From contig NZ_FCNV02000002.1 of the NCBI RefSeq assembly GCF_001544615.1, positions 682,001 to 746,000 on the forward strand: a DNA stretch of 64,000 bases, in the 5' to 3' direction. Made by a program: the position numbers and the translations under genes. This document shows, piece after piece, positions 1 to 8,776 of the stretch; the stretch's first letter is position 1; each line of letters starts with the position of its first letter. The notes under the pieces were generated by a model. That model saw only the letters and a program-made list of their open reading frames with translations, searched no databases and was not told the DNA's origin. The DNA is from Caballeronia concitans (GTDB taxonomy: Bacteria; Pseudomonadota; Gammaproteobacteria; Burkholderiales; Burkholderiaceae).

Positions 1-1251
1 CTCAAGGCGGGGCGCTTCGCGGCCTATGTGCCTTCGTCGGTCATCAAGGGAATGCTTGCGGCCATTGGCCTCTTGCTCGTCATCAAGCAGATACCGCTCG
101 CGGCGGGACTCGCCAATGACGGCGCGCAAGCCGCGAGCGGCGCAGGCATGGCCGATACCCCGTTCGGCGCAATGTCCGTGGCGGCATGCGCGGTCGCACT
201 CGTCTCGCTAGCGATGCTGGCCGGATGGGAAACGCGCGCGTTGCGGCGCTTTGCCTTCGTGCGCGTGGTGCCCGCGCCGCTTGCCGTGGTCGCGTTCGGC
301 ATTGGCGTGACGCTCTTGCTCGACATGATCGCGCCGGGGTTCGCGCCGCCGGCGCAGCACCGCGTTTCGTTGCCGTCGATGCAAACGTTTGCGGCATTCA
401 CTCACGCGCTCGCATGGCCCGATGTCTCGCAGTTCGCGAAGCCCGATGTATGGCGTCTCGCGCTGACGCTCGCCATCGTCGCGAGTCTGGAAACGCTGCT
501 GTGTCTCGAAGCGGTCGAACAGATCGACCCGAGGAAGCGTGCCGCGCAGCCCGATCGTGAATTGAAGGCGCAAGGCATCGGCAACATGATGGCCGGGGCA
601 ATGGGCGCGCTGCCGATCACATCGGTGATCGTGCGCAGTTCCGCGAACGTGCATGCGGGCGCGCAAAGCCGCTGGTCGTCGTTCATTCACGGCGTGCTGC
701 TGCTTGCAAGCGTGTTCGCGCTGACGAGCATCATCAATCTCATTCCGCTCGCGTGCCTCGCCGCGATCCTTATTTTCACGGGCTTGAAGCTCGCCAAGCC
801 TTCGCTGTTCGCGGCGGTGGCGAAGCAAGGCATCGGACGTTTTGCTCCGTTCATGGTAACGATTGCCGGCGTATTGCTGACCGATCTCTTGATGGGCATT
901 CTGCTCGGCATCGCGTGTAGTCTCGCGCTCGCGGTGCATGCGAATCTCAGGCGGCCCATCACGGTCGCGCAGCACGACGACCACTATCTGCTCTCGTTCC
1001 GAAAGGACGTTTCGTTTCTCGGCAAGGTATCGCTCAGGCATCATCTGCGTGCGATACCCGATGGCGCCACCGTCATTCTCGATGCCTCGCGCGCCGACTA
1101 CATCGACCCCGACGTGCGCGAACTCATCGATGACTTCGTGGCCGATGCGCCCGCGCGACGCATGCATGTCGAATGCCGTCAGTTTCCGCGTTCGAATGCG
1201 CAGTCTGCCGGAAGCGGCTGGATGGGACTGATGCGGCAACGAGAGAACTAA
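1..1251 (+). CDS. SulP family inorganic anion transporter, C-terminal part (5' end outside window)
   Basis: The frame is open from base 1, so the N-terminal part lies upstream of the window. The visible protein starts in a core SulP stretch (YVPSSVIKGML) and has several hydrophobic membrane segments, including one around base 840-930. A soluble tail of about 100 residues follows. That tail (from about base 960) has the strand/helix pattern of a STAS domain, with VILDAS...YIDPDV resembling the STAS loop. SulP proteins move sulfate, bicarbonate or dicarboxylates across the inner membrane; which ion is used here cannot be read from this part. It ends 11 bases before the convergent gene at 1263. 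Confidence 0.88.
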   Translation, partial: LKAGRFAAYVPSSVIKGMLAAIGLLLVIKQIPLAAGLANDGAQAASGAGMADTPFGAMSVAACAVALVSLAMLAGWETRALRRFAFVRVVPAPLAVVAFGIGVTLLLDMIAPGFAPPAQHRVSLPSMQTFAAFTHALAWPDVSQFAKPDVWRLALTLAIVASLETLLCLEAVEQIDPRKRAAQPDRELKAQGIGNMMAGAMGALPITSVIVRSSANVHAGAQSRWSSFIHGVLLLASVFALTSIINLIPLACLAAILIFTGLKLAKPSLFAAVAKQGIGRFAPFMVTIAGVLLTDLLMGILLGIACSLALAVHANLRRPITVAQHDDHYLLSFRKDVSFLGKVSLRHHLRAIPDGATVILDASRADYIDPDVRELIDDFVADAPARRMHVECRQFPRSNAQSAGSGWMGLMRQREN

Positions 1252-1262
1252 ATGCCGCCGTT

Positions 1263-1766
1263 CTACGGAATGCGATAGCTGCCCGTCTTCTTGCCGATGT
1301 AGTTGTACGTACCTTTATCCGAGGGCAGGGCGACCACTTGCTGCCAGTCGAACTGTCCCTGGATGCCCTTATATTTCCCGGTGCCCGAACTGAGCGTGCC
1401 TTTGCCTGTCGTCGATCCGCCCTGATACGTGTACGCCTCAACGAACTTGTCGCCGTCCTTGTCCGAATAGACGCAGTATCCCGTTGCGCTGCCGGCGCTG
1501 AATCCCGCTTCGACGCAGCGCGCGGTCACGTTCTGCATCAGCGGCGTCTTGCTGTTGTTGGTCATCAGGAGCGTCGATTCGAAGAGAAAAACGGCGTCGT
1601 CGCCGCTGACGGTGACGTTTCGGACATCGGCTCCGGATGCGGTGTAAGTCGCTTCGATCGTGCCTTGCTTCGGGAGCGTCTGTGAATGACCGATCGATGC
1701 CCCGCATGCCGCTATGACGCCGACCAAGGCGTGAATCAGAAACCTGCCTGAAGCACTATTGCTCAT
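1263..1766 (-). CDS. Small secreted protein of unknown function
   Basis: 167 residues. The start at 1766 is preferred because GGAGG lies about 9 bases upstream; longer in-frame starts would add an unlikely hydrophilic leader. The N terminus is a signal peptide (basic n-region, hydrophobic core, cleavage near SIGHSQ). The mature part is rich in Gly, Thr, Ser and aromatic residues in a beta-strand pattern, with a GTGKYKGIQG motif reminiscent of small beta-barrel (lipocalin or allene-oxide-cyclase-like) proteins. That resemblance is an inference from pattern only. Two Cys residues in the mature part could form a disulfide. Convergent with the SulP gene; no functional context. Confidence 0.72.
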   Translation of the reverse strand: MSNSASGRFLIHALVGVIAACGASIGHSQTLPKQGTIEATYTASGADVRNVTVSGDDAVFLFESTLLMTNNSKTPLMQNVTARCVEAGFSAGSATGYCVYSDKDGDKFVEAYTYQGGSTTGKGTLSSGTGKYKGIQGQFDWQQVVALPSDKGTYNYIGKKTGSYRIP

Positions 1767-2394
1767 GATGATCAACCTCCACGTTCTTGTTTCCAACTTG
1801 CGGTGATTCGAATAGGTGCGCGGCAGCAAAGGGAACACTCGGACACGATCGAGCACAGGCGCGTCGAATGAGTTCGAGCGCGCCGTATGAAATTCGACGT
1901 GTGATTCAGATGGCTTTCCTGCGCGATGCCGCACACTCACGTTTTATAGAAGTTAGAAATCGAAAGGTCCAGTGCATATTCTCGTAAGTCAGTAGGTGCC
2001 CTGAATAATGTGAAGTTCTCGAAGCTGTGCGCCTCTTTCTTGTCGTGGACGACGCGGCGCCGACGCCGCACCGGCGACTGCCGGCAAAAAAAACGAAAAG
2101 CCGTTCGCGTCTTCCTCCGCATCTTCCCTTATTCACAATTCGGCAGACAACACGCACGACGGCTCGCGCTCAGCGCGATGCCGTAGCGCAACAACGCCGC
2201 AAGCCTTGCTGCGTAACGCCGCTCCAAGACTTACCGCACGCGGATTGCCGCCCGAATCGGCCATGAAAACGCCAAAGGTATAACGCTTTCTCATACCCCT
2301 ATCGCAAATTCTCAATGTTGGGCGCGCGGGCTTTTGGCTAGATTCGCTAAGTCGATGCAAGGACGATCCAGAACATTCCGGGGGAACACGAACA
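1767..2394. other. Intergenic region without recognisable gene
   Basis: 628 bases between the divergent starts at 1766 and 2395. Reading frames here are short with poor codon bias. There is a short hairpin with an adjacent A-run at 2071-2092, but the tract is on the wrong side for a terminator. The last 120 bases are less GC-rich and should hold the promoter of the SDR gene; an imperfect GGTAT-N11-ATACC inverted repeat lies at 2277-2297. Confidence 0.5.
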
Positions 2395-3180
2395 ATGAGT
2401 CAGCACGACAGACCGAACGCAAAGCGCGTGGCCATCGTCACGGGAGCAGGCAGCGGTATCGGCCGCGCGACGGTCCACGCGCTCGCCGACGAAGGCTGGC
2501 GGGTCGCGCTCGCGGGCCGTCGACAGGACGCGCTCGATGCCGTCATTCGCGACTATGCAGAGCAGCATGCGGACGCCGCCGACCGCCTGCTCGCCATTGC
2601 AACCGACGTGGCCGATCCCGCCTCCGTCGCGCATCTCTTCGAAACCGTGCAGCGCCGCTTCGGCCGGCTCGATCTGCTGTTCAACAACGCAGGCGTAGGC
2701 GTGGAAGGCGTCTCGGTTGAAGACCTGTCGATCGAGCGCTTTCGCAGCATGCTCGATATCAACGTGACGGGCACGCTGCTATGCACGCAGGCGGCCTTCC
2801 GACAAATGCGCGCGCAAGAGCCGCGCGGCGGCCGCATCATCAACAACGGTTCGCTGTCCGCTCACACGCCGCGTCTTCATTCCGCCGACTACACCGCGAG
2901 CAAGCACGCCGTGAGCGGGCTGACGAAGGCATGCGCGCTCGATGGCCGCAAGTACGACATCGCGGTCTGCCAGATCGATTTCGGCAACGTGATGACCGAC
3001 ATGGCCGCGAAGATGCAGAGCGGCGTGCTGCAGGCCAACGGCGAACGCGCGCCCGAACCCACGATGGACCTCGCGCATGCCGCACGATCGGTCGCTTACA
3101 TGGCGGGCTTGCCGCTCGAAGCGAACGTGCAGTACATGACCGTCATGGCGACGAAGATGCCGTTCGTCGGACGCGGATAG
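2395..3180 (+). CDS. SDR family NAD(P)-dependent oxidoreductase
   Basis: 261 residues, the normal length for a classical short-chain dehydrogenase. Visible hallmarks are the cofactor-binding TGAGSGIG at 16-23, NNAG at 97-100, catalytic Ser153 and the YTASK motif with Tyr166 and Lys170. The A-G-R-R after the second strand suggests NADP preference, but this is not secure. A GGGGGA ribosome binding site precedes the start. It lies 62 bases before the MFS transporter gene and in the same direction as the BKACE catabolic block, so it probably oxidises or reduces a hydroxy/keto intermediate of that pathway. Substrate not predictable. Confidence 0.9.
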   Translation: MSQHDRPNAKRVAIVTGAGSGIGRATVHALADEGWRVALAGRRQDALDAVIRDYAEQHADAADRLLAIATDVADPASVAHLFETVQRRFGRLDLLFNNAGVGVEGVSVEDLSIERFRSMLDINVTGTLLCTQAAFRQMRAQEPRGGRIINNGSLSAHTPRLHSADYTASKHAVSGLTKACALDGRKYDIAVCQIDFGNVMTDMAAKMQSGVLQANGERAPEPTMDLAHAARSVAYMAGLPLEANVQYMTVMATKMPFVGRG

Positions 3181-3242
3181 ACGCGCCCCGAGCATATCGG
3201 CTGACGCAGTGCTTCACATAAAAGTATCGACGGAGACAAGCA

Positions 3243-4586
3243 ATGCTCAAAACCCTGGCGGACGTCGCCCCCGAGGCCCACGCGCTCGATGAAGCGCGCA
3301 TCTTCAACAAGGTGAGCTGGCGCATCGTGCCGCTCATCCTTGCGTGCTTCGTGGCGGCGTATCTGGACCGCGTGAATATCAGTTTCGCGAAGCTGCAGAT
3401 GCAGTCGCAACTCGGCCTGAGCGAAGCCGCGTATGGCCTGGGCGCGAGTGTGTTCTTCATCGGCTATCTGCTGTTCGAGATTCCGAGCAACGCAATCATG
3501 GTCCGCACGGGCGCGCGCCGCTGGATTGCGCGCATCATGATTTCGTGGGGCGCGGCATCGGCGGCGATGATGTTCGTGCGTGACGAAACGTCCTTTTATG
3601 TGCTGCGCTTTCTGCTGGGCGCGCTCGAAGCCGGCTTCGTGCCGGGCGTCCTGTATTTCTATACGCAATGGTTTCCCGCCGAGCGTCGCGGACGCATGAA
3701 CTCACTGTTCTTCGGCGCGATTGCGTTGTGCGGGATCATCGGCGGGCCGATCTCGGGCGGCATCCTCAAGTACTTCGACGGCGTCAACGGCATGCCGGGC
3801 TGGCAATGGCTCTTTCTCCTCGAAGGGCTGCCTTCCATCACGCTCGGATTGATGGTGCTGTTCGTGCTCGACGATCGCGTCGAAGATGCGAAGTGGCTCA
3901 CGCCCGCTGAAAAGAGCCTGCTTTCCACGATCATCGCGCGCGATCGCAAGGTGGACAGCACGCATTCCTTTCTCGTTGCGCTGCGCTGGCCGGTCATCTA
4001 TCTGTTCTCGCTGATCTACTTCGGCCTGTGCATGGGCATCTACGGCTTCCTGTTCTGGATGCCGCAGCTCGTGAAAAGCGCGGGCAATAGCGATCCGCTC
4101 GTCATCGGTCTCATCACGATGATTCCGTATCTCTCCGCGATGATCGGCACCGTGCTCATCAGCCGCAGCTCGGACCGCACGGGCGAGCGTCGCTGGCATC
4201 TGACCGGTTGCGCGCTGGCCGCCGCGTTCGGCTATTTCATCAGCGCCGCATGGCCCACGAACACGGTGCTGCTCGTGCTCGGCCTGAGCATCTCGGCGAC
4301 GGGCGTGATCGCATCGTTCGGCATCTTCTGGATGTTCCCCGCGCGCATTCTGACGGGCGCGGCGGCGGCGGCCGGGCTTGCGCTGATCAACTCGCTGGGT
4401 CAGTTCGGCGGGATCGTCGCGCCGTACATGGTCGGCAAGGTGAAGGACATGCTCGGCAGCGCATCGATGGGGCTGTATGCGATCGCCGTCGTATGCATCT
4501 TCACGGCTGCGCTGATTGCGTGGGCCATGCCGCACAAGATCCGTTTCCGCGATGCAGGCACGGCGCGCGGCGAGCGCCTCCGGTAA
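3243..4586 (+). CDS. MFS transporter, anion:cation symporter (ACS) type
   Basis: 447 residues with about twelve hydrophobic segments. The N-terminal half has the ACS signature: a first loop with YLDRVNISFAKLQM followed by the LGLSEAAYGLGASVFFIGY stretch, typical of tartrate, glucarate and other organic-acid importers. A ribosome binding site (GGAG) precedes the ATG. It lies between the SDR gene and the GntR regulator and is the likely inner-membrane importer of the organic acid handled by the downstream enzymes. The family call is firm; the substrate is inference. Confidence 0.9.
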   Translation: MLKTLADVAPEAHALDEARIFNKVSWRIVPLILACFVAAYLDRVNISFAKLQMQSQLGLSEAAYGLGASVFFIGYLLFEIPSNAIMVRTGARRWIARIMISWGAASAAMMFVRDETSFYVLRFLLGALEAGFVPGVLYFYTQWFPAERRGRMNSLFFGAIALCGIIGGPISGGILKYFDGVNGMPGWQWLFLLEGLPSITLGLMVLFVLDDRVEDAKWLTPAEKSLLSTIIARDRKVDSTHSFLVALRWPVIYLFSLIYFGLCMGIYGFLFWMPQLVKSAGNSDPLVIGLITMIPYLSAMIGTVLISRSSDRTGERRWHLTGCALAAAFGYFISAAWPTNTVLLVLGLSISATGVIASFGIFWMFPARILTGAAAAAGLALINSLGQFGGIVAPYMVGKVKDMLGSASMGLYAIAVVCIFTAALIAWAMPHKIRFRDAGTARGERLR

Positions 4587-5027
4587 AACGTCCGTCACTC
4601 ATCTTTTCACCGCCTCGCCGCGCAGACGGGCAACCGCTGCGCGGCGTCAAGGCCGGCGCGCTTCGACAATCCTTTGGCTAAACGCACCGCTATTGGCTTC
4701 GAAGCGATGATGTAGGCCTTGGCCGCAACTGCACGCGGTGCTGGCGATGCGCGTCACGCGTCATCGTCCGCGCGTGCAGCCATCGAAGCGTGAGCGGGCA
4801 AGCGTCATCCATGATGTGGCGCGAGAAGGAGAACGCATGACGCCTTCGTGTATATCGCATTGATCGCCTACGGGCGTGTGAGCGCACGCTAACAGCGCAT
4901 CCGCGTTTTCCCCTAACGAAACGCCGTTGACCTCGAACGGAACACGTAACAGAATTCACTGAACCGAACTGTGATCACAGGTCACAGCTAACGCAGCGTA
5001 ACCCGAGTCATACGACGGAGACGCACA
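4587..5027. other. Intergenic region upstream of the GntR gene
   Basis: 441 bases with no convincing coding frame. The 3' part is less GC-rich and contains the 12-base palindrome listed separately, so it probably carries the promoter and operator of the GntR gene and its downstream operon. Confidence 0.5.
4969..4980. promoter_or_regulatory. Perfect 12-base palindrome, candidate GntR operator
   Basis: CTGTGATCACAG is a perfect palindrome 47 bases upstream of the GTG start of the GntR-family gene. FCD-type GntR regulators often bind short palindromes near their own promoters, so autoregulation is plausible. A partial repeat of the TCACA half follows at 4982-4986. It could also be a CRP-like half-site arrangement; the spacing does not match a standard CRP site. 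Confidence 0.4.
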
Positions 5028-5753
5028 GTGGCGACACGCTCCACGACGGATCTTTCCTCGCTGGAACTCGTGGCAAGGGAAACCATGGCGGGCCGCGTCT
5101 ATGCGCAATTGCGCGAGGCGATCATGACCGGCCGCTTCGCGCCGGGCCAGTTGTTGAGCTTGCGCAGCGTGGCGGAAGCCGTCGGTTCCTCGACCATGCC
5201 GGTGCGCGCGGCGCTTACACGCTTGCAGGCGGAAGGCGCGCTCATCGACGGACCCGGCCGCGCGCTGATGGTCCCGCCAATGACGCTGGAACTGCTCGGC
5301 GAACTGCGTGACGTGCGCATCGCGCTCGAAGGCGCGGTGGCGAAGCGCGCGGCGTCGCGCATGACGCGTGAGCATCTCACCGCGCTGCAAGCCGTCTATG
5401 ACGTGATGGACGCGCATGTCGAAGCCGGCGACGGCCCCGCCTATTTGCGCAGCAACTTCGAATTTCACATCGCCATCTACACGCACGGCGCAAGCGACAT
5501 CACGCTCGCGACGATCAAGAACCTGTGGATGCGCATCGGTCCGTTCCTGAATCTCGTCGCACCCGATATCCCGCACATGCGCCGCTCGATGACCGCGCAT
5601 CGTCATATCGTCGAGGCGCTTTGGCGTGGCGACGGCGAAGGCGCGCGTGCGGGTATTGAAGAAGATATCGGCGATGCGGCGGCGGACATCGCGGAGCGCC
5701 TGCAAGGCGCGGAGCAAGCCAGCAAAGATAGCAGCAAGAAGGCAAGCGCTTAG
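5028..5753 (+). CDS. GntR family transcriptional regulator (FCD/FadR subfamily)
   Basis: 241 residues, GTG start with GGAG about 10 bases upstream. Residues 15-85 form the winged helix-turn-helix (REAIMTGRFAPGQLLS, then RSVAEAVGSSTMPVRAALTRL). Residues 95-225 form the all-helical FCD ligand domain, with metal/ligand-site candidates in the R-IALEG helix, FEFHIAIY and TAHRHIVEAL. FCD regulators usually respond to carboxylic acids and repress the adjacent catabolic operon. It sits 29 bases before the second SDR gene, at the head of the SDR-BKACE-dehydrogenase run, and very likely controls it. Confidence 0.92.
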   Translation: MATRSTTDLSSLELVARETMAGRVYAQLREAIMTGRFAPGQLLSLRSVAEAVGSSTMPVRAALTRLQAEGALIDGPGRALMVPPMTLELLGELRDVRIALEGAVAKRAASRMTREHLTALQAVYDVMDAHVEAGDGPAYLRSNFEFHIAIYTHGASDITLATIKNLWMRIGPFLNLVAPDIPHMRRSMTAHRHIVEALWRGDGEGARAGIEEDIGDAAADIAERLQGAEQASKDSSKKASA

Positions 5754-5782
5754 GATCACGAATAACAATAGGGAGGCGAGGA

Positions 5783-6589
5783 ATGACGGTTCTTCAGATG
5801 TTGAAACCGCAGGCGGGCTTGCGCGTGCTCATCACGGGCGGCGCATCGGGCATCGGGCTTGTGACCGCGCGCGCTTTCATCGATGCGGGCGCACGCGTGC
5901 ATGTCTGCGATGCAAGCCCCGACGCCATCGATGCGCTCGCGAAAGCCGAAGCCCGCGCCGAGCTGAATCCGATTACCGCGACGCTCGCGGATGTGTCGGA
6001 CCGCGATGCGGTGGAACGCGTCTTCGGCGATGTGGAAAGCCAGCTCGGCGGCCTCGATGTGCTCGTGAACAACGCGGGCATCGCGGGACCGACGGGCGGT
6101 ATCGAAGAGATCGGCGTCGAGGAGTGGGAAGACACCGTGGACGTGAATCTCAACGCGCAGTTCTACTTCGCGCGGCGCGCGGTGCCGCTTCTGCGTCATG
6201 CCCCGCATGGCGGGACGATCATCGCGTTGTCGTCGGTGGCGGGCAGGCTCGGCTATGCGTTCAGAACGCCGTATGCGGCGACGAAGTGGGCCGTGGTCGG
6301 CATGGTGAAGAGTCTCGCGATCGAACTCGGTCCCACGAACATCCGCGTCAACGCGGTACAGCCGGGCGTCGTGAAGGGGCCGCGCATCGAACGCGTGATC
6401 GCGGCGCGCGCGAAGCAGATGAACCTCCCGTACGAGGAGATGGAGAAGCAGTATCTCGCGAAGATTTCGCTGCGCCGCATGACGACGCCCGAAGAAGTCG
6501 CCGCCACCGCGCTCTTTCTATGCTCGCCCGCGGGCAGCGGCATCTCGGGGCAAGCCATATCGGTATGCGGCAACGTCGAAGTGCTTTGA
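5783..6589 (+). CDS. SDR family oxidoreductase
   Basis: 268 residues. Shows TGGASGIG at 18-25, NNAG at 96-99, a Ser pair at 150-151 and YAATK with catalytic Tyr164 and Lys168. The end of the second strand carries an Asp (VCDAS), which favours NAD over NADP. A strong GGAGG precedes the ATG. Gene order (GntR, SDR, BKACE, hydroxyacid dehydrogenase) implies a step in oxidation of the pathway substrate to a keto acid. It is not close in sequence to the first SDR, so this is not a tandem duplicate. Confidence 0.91.
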   Translation: MTVLQMLKPQAGLRVLITGGASGIGLVTARAFIDAGARVHVCDASPDAIDALAKAEARAELNPITATLADVSDRDAVERVFGDVESQLGGLDVLVNNAGIAGPTGGIEEIGVEEWEDTVDVNLNAQFYFARRAVPLLRHAPHGGTIIALSSVAGRLGYAFRTPYAATKWAVVGMVKSLAIELGPTNIRVNAVQPGVVKGPRIERVIAARAKQMNLPYEEMEKQYLAKISLRRMTTPEEVAATALFLCSPAGSGISGQAISVCGNVEVL

Positions 6590-6630
6590 ACTGAAGACCC
6601 ACGAGGACAAAAGGACCCAAGAGGACTCAC

Positions 6631-7563
6631 ATGGCAAACAAACGCAAGGTCATCATCACATGCGCGCCGACCGGTGCGATCCATACGCCCTCCATGTCGC
6701 CGTATCTTCCGCTGACGCCGCAGCAGATCGGCGATGCGGCGCTCGCGGCGGCCAAGGAAGGCGCGGCGATTATTCACCTTCACGCGCGCGATCCTAACGA
6801 CGGCCATCCCACGCAAGACCCCGCCGTGTTCCAGGAGTTTCTGCCGCGTATCAAGGCGGGAACCGACGCGGTCATCAACATCACGACGGGCGGCAGTCCG
6901 CACATGACCGTCGCGGAGCGATTGAAGCCCGCGCATCATTTCAAGCCGGAAGTGGCATCGCTCAATATGGGCTCGATGAACTTCGGCCTTTATCCGATGC
7001 TCGATCGCTTCAAGGAATTCAAATACGAGTGGGAGCGCAAGCATCTGGAAAACAGCCGCGATCTCGTGTTCAAGAACACCTTCGCGGATATCGAATACAT
7101 CCTCACTTCGTGCAGCGCGAACGGCACGCGCTTCGAGTACGAGTGCTACGACATCTCGCATCTGTATAACCTCGCGCATTTCGTGGATCGCGGGCTCGCG
7201 AAGCCGCCGTTCTTCGTGCAGAGCGTGTTCGGCTTGCTGGGCGGCATCGGCCCGCATCCCGAAGACCTCGCGCATATGCGCCGCACCGCGGACCGCCTGT
7301 TCGGCAAGGACTATGTCTGGTCGATCCTCGGTGCGGGCCGCAATCAGATCGCGCTCGGCTCGATGGGCGTCGCGCAGGGGTCGAACGTGCGCGTGGGCCT
7401 GGAAGATTCGTTGTGGATCGAACCGGGCAAGCTCGCGGAATCCAGCGCCGCGCAAGTGCGCAAGATCCGGCAGGTGATCGAAGGATTGTCGCTCGATATC
7501 GCCACGCCGGACGAAGCGCGCGAAATGCTGCAACTCAAGGGCGCGAGCGACACCAACTTCTGA
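6631..7563 (+). CDS. Beta-keto acid cleavage enzyme, BKACE family (DUF849)
   Basis: 310 residues, the normal family length. The zinc-binding motif IHLHARDP is near residue 49, followed by a NITTGG strand and the LNMGSMNFG motif. A GLEDSLW motif near the C terminus carries the conserved glutamate. BKACE enzymes condense a beta-keto acid with acetyl-CoA, releasing acetoacetate and a new acyl-CoA; Kce (lysine fermentation) and the dehydrocarnitine enzyme are known members. Here the keto acid would be supplied by the adjacent dehydrogenases. Family is certain, substrate unknown. Confidence 0.93.
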   Translation: MANKRKVIITCAPTGAIHTPSMSPYLPLTPQQIGDAALAAAKEGAAIIHLHARDPNDGHPTQDPAVFQEFLPRIKAGTDAVINITTGGSPHMTVAERLKPAHHFKPEVASLNMGSMNFGLYPMLDRFKEFKYEWERKHLENSRDLVFKNTFADIEYILTSCSANGTRFEYECYDISHLYNLAHFVDRGLAKPPFFVQSVFGLLGGIGPHPEDLAHMRRTADRLFGKDYVWSILGAGRNQIALGSMGVAQGSNVRVGLEDSLWIEPGKLAESSAAQVRKIRQVIEGLSLDIATPDEAREMLQLKGASDTNF

Positions 7564-7650
7564 TGCGCGACGCTTCGTGAACGACAGTGCAGGGCGCGTC
7601 GTGCTGGCCGCGGTCAACGCGGCGACCCGCAACCATCGAGGATCAATCGA

Positions 7651-8592
7651 ATGCAAGGAAGAAACGTCGCGGTCATCGGTTCGGGTCGCATTGGCCGCGC
7701 GTGGGCCATCGTGTTCGCGCGCAACGGCTTCACCGTCAGGATTCACGATGCATCGGCCGACATGCTCGCGGGCGCGATCCCGGCGATCCGCGCAAGCGTG
7801 GAGGATCTCGCATCGTTCGGTCTGATCGACGAAGCCGTCGATACCATTGTCGCGCGCATCAGCGCATGCGAGACGCTGGCGCAAGCCGTCGCGGATGCGG
7901 ACCTCGTGCAAGAGAATATCGCCGAAGTCGTGGAAGCGAAGCGCGCCTTGTTCGCCGATCTGGACCGGCTGACGAAGCCCGATGCGCTGCTCGCGAGTTC
8001 CACATCGGGACTGCCTGCATCGACGTTCACCGAAGAGTTGGCAGGCCGCGCGCGCTGTCTCGTGGCGCACCCGGTGAATCCGCCCTCGCTCGTGCCGCTC
8101 GTTGAGCTGTGCGGCGCGCCGTGGACCGCGCCGCATACATTGGAGCGTGCGCGCGCGCTATACGAAGAGGCGGGGCAAAAGCCGGTTATCGTCAATCGTG
8201 AAATTTCGGGGTTCTTGCTCAACCGCTTGCAAGGCGCCGTGCTCGACGAAGCGTTGAGTCTCTACGAACAAGGCTATGCGAGCGCAGCCGACCTCGATAC
8301 CGTCATGCGCGATGGCCTCGCGATGCGCTGGTCGTTCATGGGTCCGTTCGAGACGATCGACCTGAACGCGCCCGGCGGCGTCGCGGATTATGCGTCGCGG
8401 TATGGCGGCACATATCGCAGCATCGCGGCGACGCGCACGCCGTTTCACTGGTCCGACGAAACGCTCACGCGGCTCGACGCCGAACGCCGCGCGGTGCTGG
8501 ATCGGGACCGCATCGAAGAGCGCAGCCGCTGGCGGGATCGTCGATTGATGGCGCTGCTTGCGCATCGGCGGTCGCTGGAAGAGAAGGGTTGA
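7651..8592 (+). CDS. 3-hydroxyacid dehydrogenase, lambda-crystallin/L-gulonate dehydrogenase type
   Basis: 313 residues. The N-terminal Rossmann motif is GSGRIGRAWA at 10-19. A SSTSGLP stretch, AHPVNPP and GFLLNRLQ match the 3-hydroxyacyl-CoA dehydrogenase superfamily, and the DLDTVMRDGL...W...GPFETIDLNA pattern is specific to the CRYL1 (L-gulonate 3-dehydrogenase) and L-carnitine dehydrogenase branch. It would oxidise a beta-hydroxy acid to the beta-keto acid with NAD. Being directly downstream of BKACE, it most likely makes that enzyme's substrate. There is no thioesterase fusion as in some carnitine dehydrogenases. Confidence 0.85.
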   Translation: MQGRNVAVIGSGRIGRAWAIVFARNGFTVRIHDASADMLAGAIPAIRASVEDLASFGLIDEAVDTIVARISACETLAQAVADADLVQENIAEVVEAKRALFADLDRLTKPDALLASSTSGLPASTFTEELAGRARCLVAHPVNPPSLVPLVELCGAPWTAPHTLERARALYEEAGQKPVIVNREISGFLLNRLQGAVLDEALSLYEQGYASAADLDTVMRDGLAMRWSFMGPFETIDLNAPGGVADYASRYGGTYRSIAATRTPFHWSDETLTRLDAERRAVLDRDRIEERSRWRDRRLMALLAHRRSLEEKG

Positions 8593-8776
8593 ACCATCTT
8601 CGCGCGATGATGTAAGCGCATGGGTAGCGTTCAATGCGAGCGGCACGTTTGAACATTCGATGCGCCGCTCGTGATTGTGTCGAAAACCGAATCATCGCAG
8701 TCAATGAATCTGGACTGCGCCCCGTCGAGCGTCTTTAATGTTTGCAGGCAGGACGGCAAGATCGACGGGAGGCAGC

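Noticed and set aside
2071-2092. Short GC hairpin next to an A-run, possible terminator
   Set aside because: The A/T tract is on the upstream side for the minus-strand gene and reads as A on the plus strand, so it does not fit a terminator in either direction; it is also upstream of both genes.
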